Source: CALHVX01 sp051027215 (GTDB lineage: Bacteria > Pseudomonadota > Gammaproteobacteria > Pseudomonadales > Azotimanducaceae). Taken from it: a stretch of 64,000 bases of DNA. The stretch spans positions 1 to 64,000 of the forward strand of contig JBPCXR010000046.1 of NCBI GenBank assembly GCA_051027215.1. The letters run 5' to 3'. Every line of letters begins with the position of its first letter. Position 1 is the first letter of the stretch. The notes beneath the pieces are model-generated. The model worked only from the letters and a program-made list of their open reading frames with translations. It did no database searches and was not told the origin of the DNA. Positions 1-9,321 of this stretch are shown piece after piece. Position numbers and translations under genes: made by a program.

Positions 1-120
1 GCCGTCCGACTGTATGTTGGCGCATCGATGGCTAGAATCCCTTGAATTGGGTATGGGTCTCGACGGCGTGGATTTGCGTAGTTGGCGACACAAGACGCTC
101 AATTCTGAATAGCAAGTCGC

Positions 121-197
121 TGGCGCGCCCGGTAGGACTCGAACCTACAACCCCCAGGTTCGAAGCCTGGTGCTCTATCCAGTTGAGCTACGGGTGC
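121..197 (-). tRNA. tRNA-Arg (anticodon UCG)
   Basis: The reverse complement folds into a 77-nt cloverleaf with an encoded 3' CCA. The D stem is GCTC/GAGC, the anticodon stem CCAGG/CCTGG with loop CTTCGAA (anticodon TCG, reading CGA), and the T arm is GTAGG/CCTAC with loop TTCGAGT. The acceptor stem GCACCCG/CGGGCGC pairs at six of seven positions; the third pair is A3-C70, a mismatch. The discriminator base is G. Bases 1-120 beyond its 3' end hold nothing I can identify. Confidence 0.95.
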
Positions 198-270
198 GGG
201 GCCGCGGATTATAAGAGGCGCAGGGCGAATAATCGAGCGGATGCCAGTGCCTCGATCGCTGATGCGCCAA

Positions 271-792
271 TTAACGGGTCACAAAGGCCCGTCGATCACG
301 ATCCTTATGTACTTCAGAAGCGACGAACACCTGACCATTCATGGCCAGATAAACCCCAGGGGGTAGTGTTTGTACCGCGGCGATGGCCATACCAACGTTG
401 AAGGTCGCGTCAGTGCGGGCAAAACGCGCCGGGGCCATGGATCCGGTCAGGACGATGGTTCGATCGGTCAGGCCGTTCAATGCTGCGGCCGTGGCTGTCA
501 TAGTGTCGGTGCCGTGGGTAACGACCACCCGCTGCTCAGGTTCTGCGGTGATCGCAGAGCAAACAGCGAGGCGATCTTCATCCGAGAGGTCTAGGCTGTC
601 TTTGCGCATCAGCCCGATGTGCCGAAACGGCACCTGAACGTTGGCCTCGCGCAGCAGCTCTGGGATGATTGAATCCCCAACTTCATACTCGCTCGTGGCG
701 TCGAAGTACACCTTGTCGATGGTACCCCCGGTGGACAGCACCAAAATCGGCGACTCGGCATCCGGCGACTGTCTGTCCAGTGAAAAGGGCAC
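271..792 (-). CDS. single-domain asparaginase-like protein
   Basis: About 173 residues, matching only the N-terminal domain of L-asparaginases (about 330 aa), which hydrolyse asparagine to aspartate and ammonia. The first active-site threonine motif is visible near the N-terminus (VLSTGGTIDKVY), and the second catalytic block is HGTDTM followed by IVLTGSMAP. The C-terminal asparaginase domain is absent; the protein ends after VHKDRDRRAF. Short one-domain proteins of this type are common in proteobacteria and their function is not settled. I chose the GTG at 792 because GGAGG lies 8 nt upstream; a TTG at 807 in the same frame would place that Shine-Dalgarno inside the gene. It is transcribed away from the hydrolase at 910. 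Confidence 0.85.
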   Translation of the reverse strand: MPFSLDRQSPDAESPILVLSTGGTIDKVYFDATSEYEVGDSIIPELLREANVQVPFRHIGLMRKDSLDLSDEDRLAVCSAITAEPEQRVVVTHGTDTMTATAAALNGLTDRTIVLTGSMAPARFARTDATFNVGMAIAAVQTLPPGVYLAMNGQVFVASEVHKDRDRRAFVTR

Positions 793-909
793 AATCGGAT
801 CCTCCAATATTGCTCAGCAGCAGTGCGGTATGCCATCCACCCCAGTACAATGACATACCAGCGGCCCATTGATCCACGCCCCAAACCCGCAGAACCAAGC
901 AATCTCAGC

Positions 910-1692
910 ATGCTCTTGAATTGGCAAACACACGGTGGCCATGGACCACACTTGCTGCTTGTGCACGGGTTTCTGTCGAGCGCGGCCCAATGGCAATGCA
1001 ACTTGGAAGGCCTACGCCAACACTTTCAGCCTGTGACAGTAGAACTTTTGGGCCACGGGGGTTCAGCCGCACCCGAGGATGACGAGCCCTACCTGCCGGA
1101 CACATACGTTGCCCAGTTTGACGCCATCCGCACACAGCTCAGCGCCGATTCTTGGTTCCTGCTCGGTTACTCCATGGGGGCGGGACTGACGATTCGCTAC
1201 GCGCAGCAACATCCGCAGCACGTGCTAGGCCACGCCTTTACCAACTCCACTTCTGCCTTTGCAGATGCGAAGCAGCAGGCCAGCATGCAAAGTTACGGAG
1301 AGCAGCAGGCTAGCCAAATCATCGAACAGGGCCGACCAGCAATCGAACGCCTCGCTGTGCATCCGAGTCGGGCAATGAGTCTGGATCCGAGCATCAAAGC
1401 CGCATTGGTGGCCGATGCCGCGCGCTTGGATCCAGTCGGCGTCGCGCAAACGCTTAGGCACACACTTCCGGGAATAAGCGTGCGCGAGCAGCTCGGCAGC
1501 AACAGCACCCCTGCCTTATTGCTCTGGGGCCAGCGAGAACGACGCTTCAAACCACTGGCCCAGTACGCGAGCCAACATATGCCCAAGCTCAGCGTTATCA
1601 ACCTGCCCGCGGGTCACGGCGTGAACATGGAACAGCCGGTAGTGTTCAATGAACATCTGGCGGAATTTAAGCAGCAATGCCTCACATCGTAG
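910..1692 (+). CDS. alpha/beta hydrolase (MenH/esterase type)
   Basis: A 260-residue alpha/beta-hydrolase-fold protein. The oxyanion-hole motif LLVHGFLSSA is near the N-terminus, the nucleophile elbow GYSMG is about 90 residues in, and the last block LPAGHGVNMEQP carries the expected catalytic histidine. Substrate cannot be read from sequence. ATGs at 823 and 850 are also in frame, but homologues usually start just before the first strand, so 910 fits best; none has a strong ribosome site. The gene overlaps the following acyltransferase by 16 nt, so the two are probably translationally coupled and may act on the same lipid or ester. Confidence 0.8.
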   Translation: MLLNWQTHGGHGPHLLLVHGFLSSAAQWQCNLEGLRQHFQPVTVELLGHGGSAAPEDDEPYLPDTYVAQFDAIRTQLSADSWFLLGYSMGAGLTIRYAQQHPQHVLGHAFTNSTSAFADAKQQASMQSYGEQQASQIIEQGRPAIERLAVHPSRAMSLDPSIKAALVADAARLDPVGVAQTLRHTLPGISVREQLGSNSTPALLLWGQRERRFKPLAQYASQHMPKLSVINLPAGHGVNMEQPVVFNEHLAEFKQQCLTS

Positions 1693-2552
1693 ATCAACTC
1701 ATCGAAGAACGCGCCAGTGGGTTGCGGAGCCGACCGATGCTTTGGGGCAGCATTCGGCGTTTCCTTTATCCTATTTTGGACTACCGCAGCGCGATCCTAA
1801 CCATCGATACGCTGCAAAACATGGACGGTAGAAGCGTATTCGAATGGCTGAGCAGGCGTCTGCACATGCGTGTGGAGGTGGAAGGGCTGGAACACCTGCC
1901 AAAGTCCGGACGGGTCATCATCGTCGCCAATCATCCTGCCGGCATTGCCGACGGCATAGCCATGTGGGATGCGCTGAAATTTCGTCGAGAAGACGTCACG
2001 TTCTTCGCCAACCGCGACGCAATTCGCGCTGTCCCGGGTTTGGCAGACATCATCATCCCGGTGGAATGGCTGGAGGAACGGCGCTCTCGCGAGCGTAGCA
2101 AAGAGACCGTTCGGCACATGATTAAGGCATTTCGCGATGAGCGAGTCATCGTTATTTTTCCCTCCGGGCGGCTTGCCAAACCAACGCTGGCTGGCCTCGT
2201 AGAACGCCCGTGGATGCCCAGCGCCATTAGCCTTGCGCAAAAGTACAATTGTCCGATCGTGCCGATTCACATCAGCGGCCGCAGCTCTTGGCTGTATTAT
2301 CTTTTCTATTTCATAAGCTCTGAGCTGCGTGACATGACCTTGTTTCGCGAATTGTTCAACAAGCGCGGTGCACGCTATGCGCTGAAGGTCGGAATGCCGT
2401 TCGAAGCCGCTGGCGAGACCCAGGCCCTGAGCGATCAAGTGCGAAGCTTCGTAGCCGAACGCATGCCCAAAGGCGCTGTGAGTTTCCAGCCCGACCATGA
2501 GACACAGCAACCAGCGCAAGCGCAACGTACCAACGGCAATAGCGCAGACTAG
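1677..2552 (+). CDS. PlsC-like glycerolipid acyltransferase
   Basis: A 291-residue member of the lysophospholipid acyltransferase superfamily, which transfers acyl groups from acyl-CoA or acyl-ACP to glycerolipids at the membrane. The catalytic block is IIVANHPAGIADG. Here His and Asp are six residues apart, as in the hemolysin-type branch (NHPxGxxDG), rather than the classic HX4D spacing of PlsC. The second block, IFPSGRLAKPT, corresponds to the substrate-binding motif. It overlaps the upstream hydrolase by 16 nt. Exact substrate unknown; ornithine-lipid or phospholipid acylation are both possible. It converges on the sucrase/ferredoxin-like gene with a 24-nt gap. Confidence 0.82.
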   Translation: MPHIVDQLIEERASGLRSRPMLWGSIRRFLYPILDYRSAILTIDTLQNMDGRSVFEWLSRRLHMRVEVEGLEHLPKSGRVIIVANHPAGIADGIAMWDALKFRREDVTFFANRDAIRAVPGLADIIIPVEWLEERRSRERSKETVRHMIKAFRDERVIVIFPSGRLAKPTLAGLVERPWMPSAISLAQKYNCPIVPIHISGRSSWLYYLFYFISSELRDMTLFRELFNKRGARYALKVGMPFEAAGETQALSDQVRSFVAERMPKGAVSFQPDHETQQPAQAQRTNGNSAD

Positions 2553-2576
2553 CAACGCAACGATTGAACTTCGGGG

Positions 2577-3470
2577 TCAGGGCCGTCGCAGGAATGGATA
2601 AAAGGCTTTGGTTTCGCGCTTGTTGCAACCTGCGAGAATCATCTCAGCCTGCTCGGAGCGCGCTACAGATATCGCGACTCGTTGTTCGGGCCCAACGAAC
2701 TCCACCCGAGTCACGGCATCAGTCGCACTCACGTGTAACAGTTTAAGTTGCTGTTGAGCCAACAACCCTTCTGCGGCCTGCACCTGGGGCGCATAGGCCG
2801 CGCGTCCACGCAACCAAGCGAAAGCCAGCGCACCGGACTCCACTTGCTGCAGGAATGCGTCGACGTCTTCAGGCTGCACCCGACCGTAGAGCACCCCTTG
2901 TGGCAGAGATAGAACATTGGGGGCAAAGCGGTGTCCGCCTACGTGGTTTACCTGCCAGGCACGGCTACCAATCTGTTCCTGTAGTTGCCGATAAACTGGC
3001 AGACCGAAGCGCGCGCAGCATAAGTCCCGACGACCATTGGTACAGACAAAGTAGTGCGATTCATTTACTCGCGTCGCTTGCACTTCTCGATTAGCGCGCA
3101 CGTCTTCGACAATCTCACCGACATCCAACCCTAATAACTGCGCATCGTTTTGCATAACAATCTGAAACAAGCGCTCGGCATAACCGATCAGCAGCGTTCG
3201 CTGGGCTCCTGCCTCGCCAAGTTTGCGACCCGGTTGTTTGATCAGTTGGGGCCGGACGCGCAATCCTTGAGCGCTTAGCTTCTGCGCCGAGCGTTCCAGC
3301 CATTGCGCCACTTCAGTGGCCACCGCACCCTCTTCGACGGCTCGCGCAGGCCAACTCCCTGGAGCCTCGAGCATGAGCCAAACATCCACCTGTTCCGCGG
3401 TGCCCAACATCGACCCCTGGTCTTGCTGCAGAGAGCAGTAACTTCGATCATCCGATGTTGGCGTGCTCAT
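2577..3470 (-). CDS. sucrase/ferredoxin-like (Suc_Fer) protein
   Basis: A 297-residue protein of the sucrase/ferredoxin-like family, a thioredoxin-fold group that may bind a [2Fe-2S] cluster. The motif VCTNGRRDLCCARFG (three cysteines) lies near residue 145, followed by HVGGHRFAPNVLSLPQG, which is highly typical of the family. The N-terminal half is more variable. No signal peptide, so cytoplasmic. Its role in vivo is not established. The gene converges on the acyltransferase and diverges from the CoA-lyase operon at 3570 with a 99-nt gap that should hold both promoters. Confidence 0.82.
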   Translation of the reverse strand: MSTPTSDDRSYCSLQQDQGSMLGTAEQVDVWLMLEAPGSWPARAVEEGAVATEVAQWLERSAQKLSAQGLRVRPQLIKQPGRKLGEAGAQRTLLIGYAERLFQIVMQNDAQLLGLDVGEIVEDVRANREVQATRVNESHYFVCTNGRRDLCCARFGLPVYRQLQEQIGSRAWQVNHVGGHRFAPNVLSLPQGVLYGRVQPEDVDAFLQQVESGALAFAWLRGRAAYAPQVQAAEGLLAQQQLKLLHVSATDAVTRVEFVGPEQRVAISVARSEQAEMILAGCNKRETKAFYPFLRRP

Positions 3471-3569
3471 GGATCAATAACCTCACAGGGGCGCGAAGCG
3501 CCATGATGATGCAGGCGGGACCTACTGTCATGTAGGCTTAGAAGTTCGCACAGCTATTGGTAGCACTCT

Positions 3570-4478
3570 ATGTCTATTCAGCCCAAGCGGCCACGCCGCT
3601 GTCAGCTCTCGGTTCCCGGCAGCTCGGAAAAAATGATGAGCAAAGCCGCAGGGCTATCGATGGATCATATTTTTCTAGATCTGGAAGATGCGGTGGCCCC
3701 CAGCGCCAAGCCTGAGGCACGGGGTAAGATCGTGCAGGCTCTGAACTCATTGGATTGGCAGGCGAGAACCCTCTGCGTGCGTATCAACGACGTAGAAACC
3801 CAGTGGTGCCACGACGACATCATCGAAGTTGTCACCGGTGCCGGTGCGAAGCTCGACACCATTATGTTGACCAAAGCGAAATGCGCGGGGGACGTGCGCT
3901 TTGTGCATCTGCTGCTTGATCAACTTGAACAGAAGCTGGGGTTAACAAAAAGAATCGGTATTGAGTGCCTGATCGAAGAGGTGGAGGGCATTGCCAACGT
4001 CCAAGAGATCGCCGCCAGTTCCGATCGCTTGGAGTGCTTAATATTCGGCATGGGCGACTACTCGGCCAGCCAGCAGATGCAGATTACCTCCATTGGCGCC
4101 GCTGGCCCGTACCCTGGCGATCTCTGGCACTACCCCCGCTATGCACTCACCGTCGCTTGCCACATGCATGGACTCGATCCCGTGGATGGCCCTTATGCAA
4201 ATTTCAAAAACTCGGATGGCTACAACCGCGAGGCGGAGCGTGCCTTCACCCTGGGCATGGTTGGCAAGTGGGCAATCCACCCTAGCCAAGTGGAGCTGGC
4301 CCATGCCGTATTCACGCCCCAAGCAGATGCCGTTGATGCTGCGCGCAAGCAAAAAGCAGCCTACGACGAAGCACTGGCCCAGGGCTTGGGGGCAATCAAC
4401 GTCGATGGCGTAATGGTTGACGCCGCAAGCATTCGCATTGTGCAAAATCTGTTGAATCGCGCCGACTTGATCGGCTGA
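3570..4478 (+). CDS. malyl-CoA lyase-type CoA-ester lyase (HpcH/CitE)
   Basis: A 302-residue TIM-barrel protein of the HpcH/HpaI/CitE family. The N-terminal SVPGSSEKMMSKAAG and DHIFLDLEDAV blocks carry the CoA-binding and metal-binding acidic residues; IGIECLIEEVEG supplies the second metal ligand. FGMGDYSASQQMQ, then DLWHYPRY and GKWAIHPSQV resemble L-malyl-CoA/beta-methylmalyl-CoA lyases (Mcl1 group) more than citrate-lyase CitE. Known relatives cleave or form malyl-CoA from glyoxylate and acetyl-CoA, or hydrolyse it. First gene of a six-gene operon with an acyl-CoA dehydrogenase, a MoxR/VWA pair, a second CitE-like protein and a crotonase; true substrate unknown. Confidence 0.85.
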   Translation: MSIQPKRPRRCQLSVPGSSEKMMSKAAGLSMDHIFLDLEDAVAPSAKPEARGKIVQALNSLDWQARTLCVRINDVETQWCHDDIIEVVTGAGAKLDTIMLTKAKCAGDVRFVHLLLDQLEQKLGLTKRIGIECLIEEVEGIANVQEIAASSDRLECLIFGMGDYSASQQMQITSIGAAGPYPGDLWHYPRYALTVACHMHGLDPVDGPYANFKNSDGYNREAERAFTLGMVGKWAIHPSQVELAHAVFTPQADAVDAARKQKAAYDEALAQGLGAINVDGVMVDAASIRIVQNLLNRADLIG

Positions 4479-4555
4479 TTGGTCTAGTCCGCCGCAAAGA
4501 CCGCAGTTTCTGGACGCCAAGCCGAAACCACGTTGCCTAGAAGCAAGGAATCGTA

Positions 4556-5734
4556 TTGACCGAACATTATCTAACCGAAGAGCGCCGCATGATTCAGGAA
4601 GCGGCGCGTGAGTTTACCCACAAAGAAGTGATACCCGTGGCTAACGCGCTGGATCCGGTTCAAGGCGAGATCCCGTTGGACCTGCGCAACAAGATGGGAG
4701 AGCTCGGCTACTTCGGTATACGTATGCCCGAAGAGCACGGTGGTCTCGGCCTTGGGGTCTTCGAGTACTGTCTAATTGCTGAGGAACTGGCTCGGGGTTG
4801 GATGAGCGTGGCCAGCATCATCGCCCGGGCGCAGACCCTAATGAATGTCGGCGGCTGGTCTGTGCAACGGCGCGAACAGCGAAGCGCAGAAGCGGCTCGC
4901 GGAGAGTACTTGTCGGCGGTTGCTCTGTCTGAGCCCAATGCCGGTTCGGACCTCGCCAATGTCAGCTGCCGCGCGCGCTTAGAGGGTGACCACTGGGTCG
5001 TGAGCGGCAGTAAGTATTGGTGCACGTTCGCCGATGGCGCGGACTACATCTCGCTGATGGCACGCCAGGAGCAAGCGGACGGTACACCCTCCAAAGGGTC
5101 CAAGGGTTTGATCACCCTCATCATCGAAAAACCACGTGGCGAGCTACCGGCAGGTTGCCAAGGGTCAGCCATACCGAAAATTGGCTACTTTGGCTGGAGG
5201 ACTTGGGAACTGGCTTTTGATGAGTGCCGAGTACCGGCGGAAAACCAGGTTACTGGCAGCAATAGCGAAGGCTTTAAGCACGCTGTGAACTTTCTCAACG
5301 CGGCCCGCGCCCACACAGCCGCCCGCTCCATCGGTCTGGCTCGAGGCGCGCTGGAAGATGCCATGGCCTATGCCCAGGAACGAGTGCAATTCGGGCGACC
5401 CATCAGTGAATTCCAGGAGACCCGCTTCAAACTGGCGCGCATGGCCAGCGAAATCGAAGCATCCCGCCAACTGATGTACCACGTGTGCACCTTAATGGAC
5501 AACGGCGCGACCGCCGATCGGGAGGCGGCCATGGTCAAATGGCACGCCAGCGAAATGGCAGAACGCGTCACTTCGGATGCGCTACAGATTCTCGGTGGCG
5601 CCGGCTATACCACGCTACACGCGGTGGAGCGCTATTGGCGCGATGCGCGTTTGACGAAAATCTTCGAAGGCACCAGCGAAATTCAGCTGCGTATTATCTC
5701 CGACCGAATGCTGGGCCGGCCACCGCGCTATTGA
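4556..5734 (+). CDS. acyl-CoA dehydrogenase
   Basis: A 392-residue FAD-dependent acyl-CoA dehydrogenase, of normal length. Visible signatures are ALSEPNAGSDLANV (flavin/substrate block), YAQERVQFGRPISEFQ, LQILGGAGYT, and the C-terminal FEGTSEIQ whose glutamate is the usual catalytic base. The start is a TTG at 4556 with AAGGA about 7 nt upstream; no ATG lies near the conserved N-terminus. It sits 77 nt after the malyl-CoA-lyase-type gene. Glutaryl-CoA-like and short-chain acyl substrates are plausible given the neighbouring CoA-ester lyases, but the sequence does not decide. Confidence 0.92.
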   Translation: MTEHYLTEERRMIQEAAREFTHKEVIPVANALDPVQGEIPLDLRNKMGELGYFGIRMPEEHGGLGLGVFEYCLIAEELARGWMSVASIIARAQTLMNVGGWSVQRREQRSAEAARGEYLSAVALSEPNAGSDLANVSCRARLEGDHWVVSGSKYWCTFADGADYISLMARQEQADGTPSKGSKGLITLIIEKPRGELPAGCQGSAIPKIGYFGWRTWELAFDECRVPAENQVTGSNSEGFKHAVNFLNAARAHTAARSIGLARGALEDAMAYAQERVQFGRPISEFQETRFKLARMASEIEASRQLMYHVCTLMDNGATADREAAMVKWHASEMAERVTSDALQILGGAGYTTLHAVERYWRDARLTKIFEGTSEIQLRIISDRMLGRPPRY

Positions 5735-5793
5735 ATTGCCAGCAGCCTACGGCCCTGCGAGACTAAGCTGCCAGTCGTTTGGAGCAGCCCCCC

Positions 5794-7206
5794 ATGTCCG
5801 CCAGTGATCGCCCCGAGAAGCAAAGCACCACCCTCGGCGAACTCAAGCAGACTGGCAGCCAACCGCTGCCCATAAAAGCCGAGCTGCGAAAGAACCTGAT
5901 CGAGCGCTTACGCTCCGGGGAGCCGCTGTTTCCGGGGGTACAGGGCTATGACGACACCGTCATCCCACAAATCACCAATGCCCTGCTTGGCAACCAGGAC
6001 ATCATCCTTTTGGGCGAGCGAGGCCAGGCCAAATCTCGGATTGTCCGAGCGCTTACCGGTTTGCTTGATGAGTGGACCCCAGTACTGGATGGCGTGGAAA
6101 TTCCCGAAAACCCCTGGTCCCCGATTTCTGCCGAAGGGCGGGCACTGGTCGAAGCCCAAGGTGACGACAGCCCCATACGCTGGCTCCATAGAGACGAGCG
6201 TTTCGCCGAAAAGCTCGCCACCCCAGACATCACCATTGCCGATCTCATCGGCGAAGTAGACCCCATAAAGGTCGCCGAAGGACGTTACCTGAGCGACGAG
6301 CTGACCCTGCATTATGGGCTAGTGCCGAGAGTCAATCGCGGCATCTTCGCCATCAACGAACTGCCGGATCTGGCGGAGCGCATACAGGTGGGTTTGTTGA
6401 ACCTGTTAGAAGAGCGCGACATACAAATTCGCGGTCATCGCGTTCGCTTGCCACTCGATGTATTTATTGTCGCTACGGCGAACCCCGAGGACTACACCAA
6501 TCGCGGTCGCATCATCACGCCTTTGAAAGACCGCTATGGGGCGCAAATTCGTACCCATTACCCACAAACCATCGAGCAGGAAATGGCAATCATGGAGCAG
6601 GAGGCGCACATTGGCGAGCTTGGTGAGTGCGCGGTGAGCATCCCTGGATTCATGAAAGAGGTGATCGCCGAGATCACCCACCAGGCGCGCCACTCGCCAG
6701 ACATCAATCAACGCAGCGGCGTTTCCGTTCGAGCCTCGATCGCGAACTATGAAGTGATGATTGCCAATGCCTTCCGTCGGGCATTACGACTCGGGGAGCA
6801 AGAAGTCGTACCACGCATATCTGACCTCGACTTCATTGCGCCAAGCTTTCAGGGCAAAGTCGAATTTGAAGCCATGGAAGACGGTCAGGAAGACAAGATC
6901 ACTGCGCGTATTATCCAAACCGCCGTGAAGAAGGTATTCGACCGTCACTACGACGTGCAGAACCTTGAGCCGGTTGTGCTGGCCTTTACCGATGGCAAGA
7001 ATGTCGACACCGGCGAAGCCTTGGCCGTAGACGCCTACCAAGCCATCCTCGATCGCCTACCCGCTTTGTGGGAGATTTTTCCGGATGCAGATGCCACCGC
7101 CCCAGCGGTTCGCGCGGCCATCGTTGAGTTTGTGCTAGAGGGCCTGCACCTACACAAGCTCTTGAACAAGCACCACGTCGACGGCCAGGCCACCTATAGC
7201 AGCTAG
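5794..7206 (+). CDS. MoxR-family AAA+ ATPase
   Basis: A 470-residue AAA+ ATPase of the MoxR/magnesium-chelatase ChlI type. Walker A is LLGERGQAKSRI near residue 75. The Walker B-like block GIFAINELPDL near residue 185 has Asn where Asp is usual, which I recall as a feature of this subfamily. ATANPEDYTNRGR (sensor 1 region) and LKDRYGAQI follow. MoxR ATPases pair with VWA proteins and act as chaperones or activators, inserting metals or assembling cofactor enzymes. ATG 5794 was chosen over the in-frame TTG at 5779 because GGAG lies 9 nt upstream of the ATG. Only 4 nt separate it from the VWA gene. Confidence 0.88.
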   Translation: MSASDRPEKQSTTLGELKQTGSQPLPIKAELRKNLIERLRSGEPLFPGVQGYDDTVIPQITNALLGNQDIILLGERGQAKSRIVRALTGLLDEWTPVLDGVEIPENPWSPISAEGRALVEAQGDDSPIRWLHRDERFAEKLATPDITIADLIGEVDPIKVAEGRYLSDELTLHYGLVPRVNRGIFAINELPDLAERIQVGLLNLLEERDIQIRGHRVRLPLDVFIVATANPEDYTNRGRIITPLKDRYGAQIRTHYPQTIEQEMAIMEQEAHIGELGECAVSIPGFMKEVIAEITHQARHSPDINQRSGVSVRASIANYEVMIANAFRRALRLGEQEVVPRISDLDFIAPSFQGKVEFEAMEDGQEDKITARIIQTAVKKVFDRHYDVQNLEPVVLAFTDGKNVDTGEALAVDAYQAILDRLPALWEIFPDADATAPAVRAAIVEFVLEGLHLHKLLNKHHVDGQATYSS

Positions 7207-7210
7207 TGTC

Positions 7211-9319
7211 ATGAGCAAGCCGCACCCACCTGCCGACGACGAATTGCCAGACAGCCCCGGACTGCGCTTTTCACTGCACCGCTATAGCCGCTGGGACGGC
7301 AGTCAGCGCAACCCCATAGATGCCAACGAAGTCATGGGTGCCATGGCTGATGACCTAATGGAATTCGGCGACCTACGTTGGGCCATGCGCAACCTCATGT
7401 CTCGGGGCATGACGATGCCAGAAGGCGGTTATCTAAACGGCCTAAAAGATTTGCTAAAGCAACTCCGAGAGAAAAAGCGTGCGCAACTGGCGCGCTACGA
7501 CCTGGGAAGCATTTTCGAAAACTTTCGAGAGCGCCTGGAACAGATCGAAGCGAAAGAACGCGCCCGCATTGACCAGTGGCAAAAAGAGAACGTTCCCCCG
7601 TCTGCAGCGAACAATGACAGCTCTGATAAGACGGACACAAGCAATGAAGACGCCGATAGCAATAGCTTCACTGATTCTCTGTTCAACAACATCGCCGCAA
7701 ACAACGAAGCGCTGCTAGACGCATTGCCAAAGTCTTTGCCAGAGCGCATCAAAGCGCTGGAAGCCTACGAATTTCTCGACCCAGACGCTCAACGAGAGTT
7801 CTTGGAACTACTCAATGAATTGCGCCAGTCCATGGCTTCGACGTTTTTCAAAGACGTTGAGAACATGGTGCAGAACTTATCTGATGGCGACATCGAGCGC
7901 ATGAAGGAGATGGTGCAAGCGCTCAACGAAATGCTGGTGAAGAAGATTGCTGGCGAAGATCCTGGGTTCGAAGAATTCATGAACCGCTTCGGCGACATGT
8001 TTGGTGACAATCCGCCAAAAGATCTAGACGAGCTATTGGCGCAGATGGCGGCGCAGATGGCCGCAGCGCAAGCGCTCATGAATTCACTGTCTGCCGAACA
8101 GCGCGCCGACCTACAGTCTCTGCTGGATGATCGCATGGGCGACCCAGACCTGGCTGCCCAGCTACGCATGTTGGCCAAAGAGTTGGACTTTCTGAGTCCT
8201 GGTGAGGGGTTCGAGTTTTCCGGCAACGAAAACATTGATCTCGACGGCGCCATGCAGCTCATGGATGAACTCGGCCGCATGGACGATGCCATGGGGCAGC
8301 TGCGCAACGCTGAGCGCTCGGGCAATCTCGACAATATCGATCGAGACACGCTGGCCGAGCTTCTGGGTGACGACGCCGTAGACGATCTAAACGCGTTGGA
8401 TGAGATCAAGAAAGCGCTGGAAGAAGCCGGTTACATGCGTCAGGACGAGGATGGACGCTGGGAGCTCACAGCACGCGGATCGCGCCTCATCGGCCAGCGC
8501 GCGCTGGGAGAAATCTATCGGCGCCTCAAGCGTCAGAATCTGGGTAATCACGCTGTCCCCGAGGAGGGACGCTTCGGCGAGCGCCTGGAACAGACCAAAA
8601 GCTACGATTTTGGCGACCCTTTCCACCTGCATATGCCGCGAACTTTGCGCAATGCGATCAATCGTCAGGGACCGGGCACGCCGGTGCAGCTGCAGGCCGA
8701 CGATTTCGAGATCTATCGCAGCGAACAGATCACTTCAACCGCCACAGCCATGCTGGTGGACCTGAGCTGGTCTATGGCGCTGCGCGGTTCCTTTCAGGCG
8801 GCCAAGAAGGTTGCGTTGGCTTTGCACAATCTGATTACCTCGCAGTACCCAAAAGACAGCTTTTACATCATTGGTTTTGCCGCCTATGCCCGGGAGCTCA
8901 AGCCTTCCGAGTTGCCTTTCTTGCAGTGGGATGAGTATGTGCTGGGCACCAACATGCAACATGCGCTGCTGCTGGCCGAAAAATTGTTGTCTAAGCACCA
9001 GGCGGGCAGCAAGCAGATCATCATGATTTCCGACGGCGAACCGACCGCACACCTGGAGCAAGGCCAAGCGCAATTCGCCTACCCACCTACGGCGGCAACC
9101 ATTCGAGCTACCTTTCGCGCGGTCAAGCAATGCACCACCAAGGGCATTGCCATCAACACTTTTATGCTGGAAGAGAGCCGCTATCTGCGCGCCTTCATGG
9201 ACGAGATCGCCAAGATCAATGGCGGCAGGGTGTTCTACACCTCGCCAGAAAAACTTGGTGAATACATCCTCGTCGATTATGTAGAGCACAAACGCAAACG
9301 CCTGCAGGGCCGCAATTGA
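7211..9319 (+). CDS. VWA-domain (CoxE-like) partner of MoxR
   Basis: A 702-residue cytoplasmic protein with a C-terminal von Willebrand A domain. The metal-ion-dependent adhesion site is complete: DLSWS at residues 517-521, then GTNMQHAL, and MISDGEPTAH. The first 500 residues are acidic, helical and rich in repeated short M/D/E/L segments (NLSDGDIERMKEM, LAQMAAQMAAAQALM), probably a scaffold. MoxR-VWA pairs remodel or activate client enzymes using ATP. It overlaps the following CoA-lyase gene at the stop codon if the TTG at 9316 is used. The likely clients are the CoA-ester enzymes encoded around it, which is an inference from position only. Confidence 0.87.
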   Translation: MSKPHPPADDELPDSPGLRFSLHRYSRWDGSQRNPIDANEVMGAMADDLMEFGDLRWAMRNLMSRGMTMPEGGYLNGLKDLLKQLREKKRAQLARYDLGSIFENFRERLEQIEAKERARIDQWQKENVPPSAANNDSSDKTDTSNEDADSNSFTDSLFNNIAANNEALLDALPKSLPERIKALEAYEFLDPDAQREFLELLNELRQSMASTFFKDVENMVQNLSDGDIERMKEMVQALNEMLVKKIAGEDPGFEEFMNRFGDMFGDNPPKDLDELLAQMAAQMAAAQALMNSLSAEQRADLQSLLDDRMGDPDLAAQLRMLAKELDFLSPGEGFEFSGNENIDLDGAMQLMDELGRMDDAMGQLRNAERSGNLDNIDRDTLAELLGDDAVDDLNALDEIKKALEEAGYMRQDEDGRWELTARGSRLIGQRALGEIYRRLKRQNLGNHAVPEEGRFGERLEQTKSYDFGDPFHLHMPRTLRNAINRQGPGTPVQLQADDFEIYRSEQITSTATAMLVDLSWSMALRGSFQAAKKVALALHNLITSQYPKDSFYIIGFAAYARELKPSELPFLQWDEYVLGTNMQHALLLAEKLLSKHQAGSKQIIMISDGEPTAHLEQGQAQFAYPPTAATIRATFRAVKQCTTKGIAINTFMLEESRYLRAFMDEIAKINGGRVFYTSPEKLGEYILVDYVEHKRKRLQGRN

Positions 9320-9321
9320 AG

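Noticed and set aside
42..401. 119-codon plus-strand frame across the tRNA
   Set aside because: It runs through the tRNA and antisense to the asparaginase-like gene; no conserved sequence or ribosome site.
1797..2555. 252-codon minus-strand frame
   Set aside because: Fully antisense to the acyltransferase, whose motifs are clear; no recognisable domain.
7789..8409. 206-codon Ser/Arg-rich minus-strand frame
   Set aside because: Antisense shadow of the acidic part of the VWA protein; composition is explained by complementing Glu/Asp/Leu codons.
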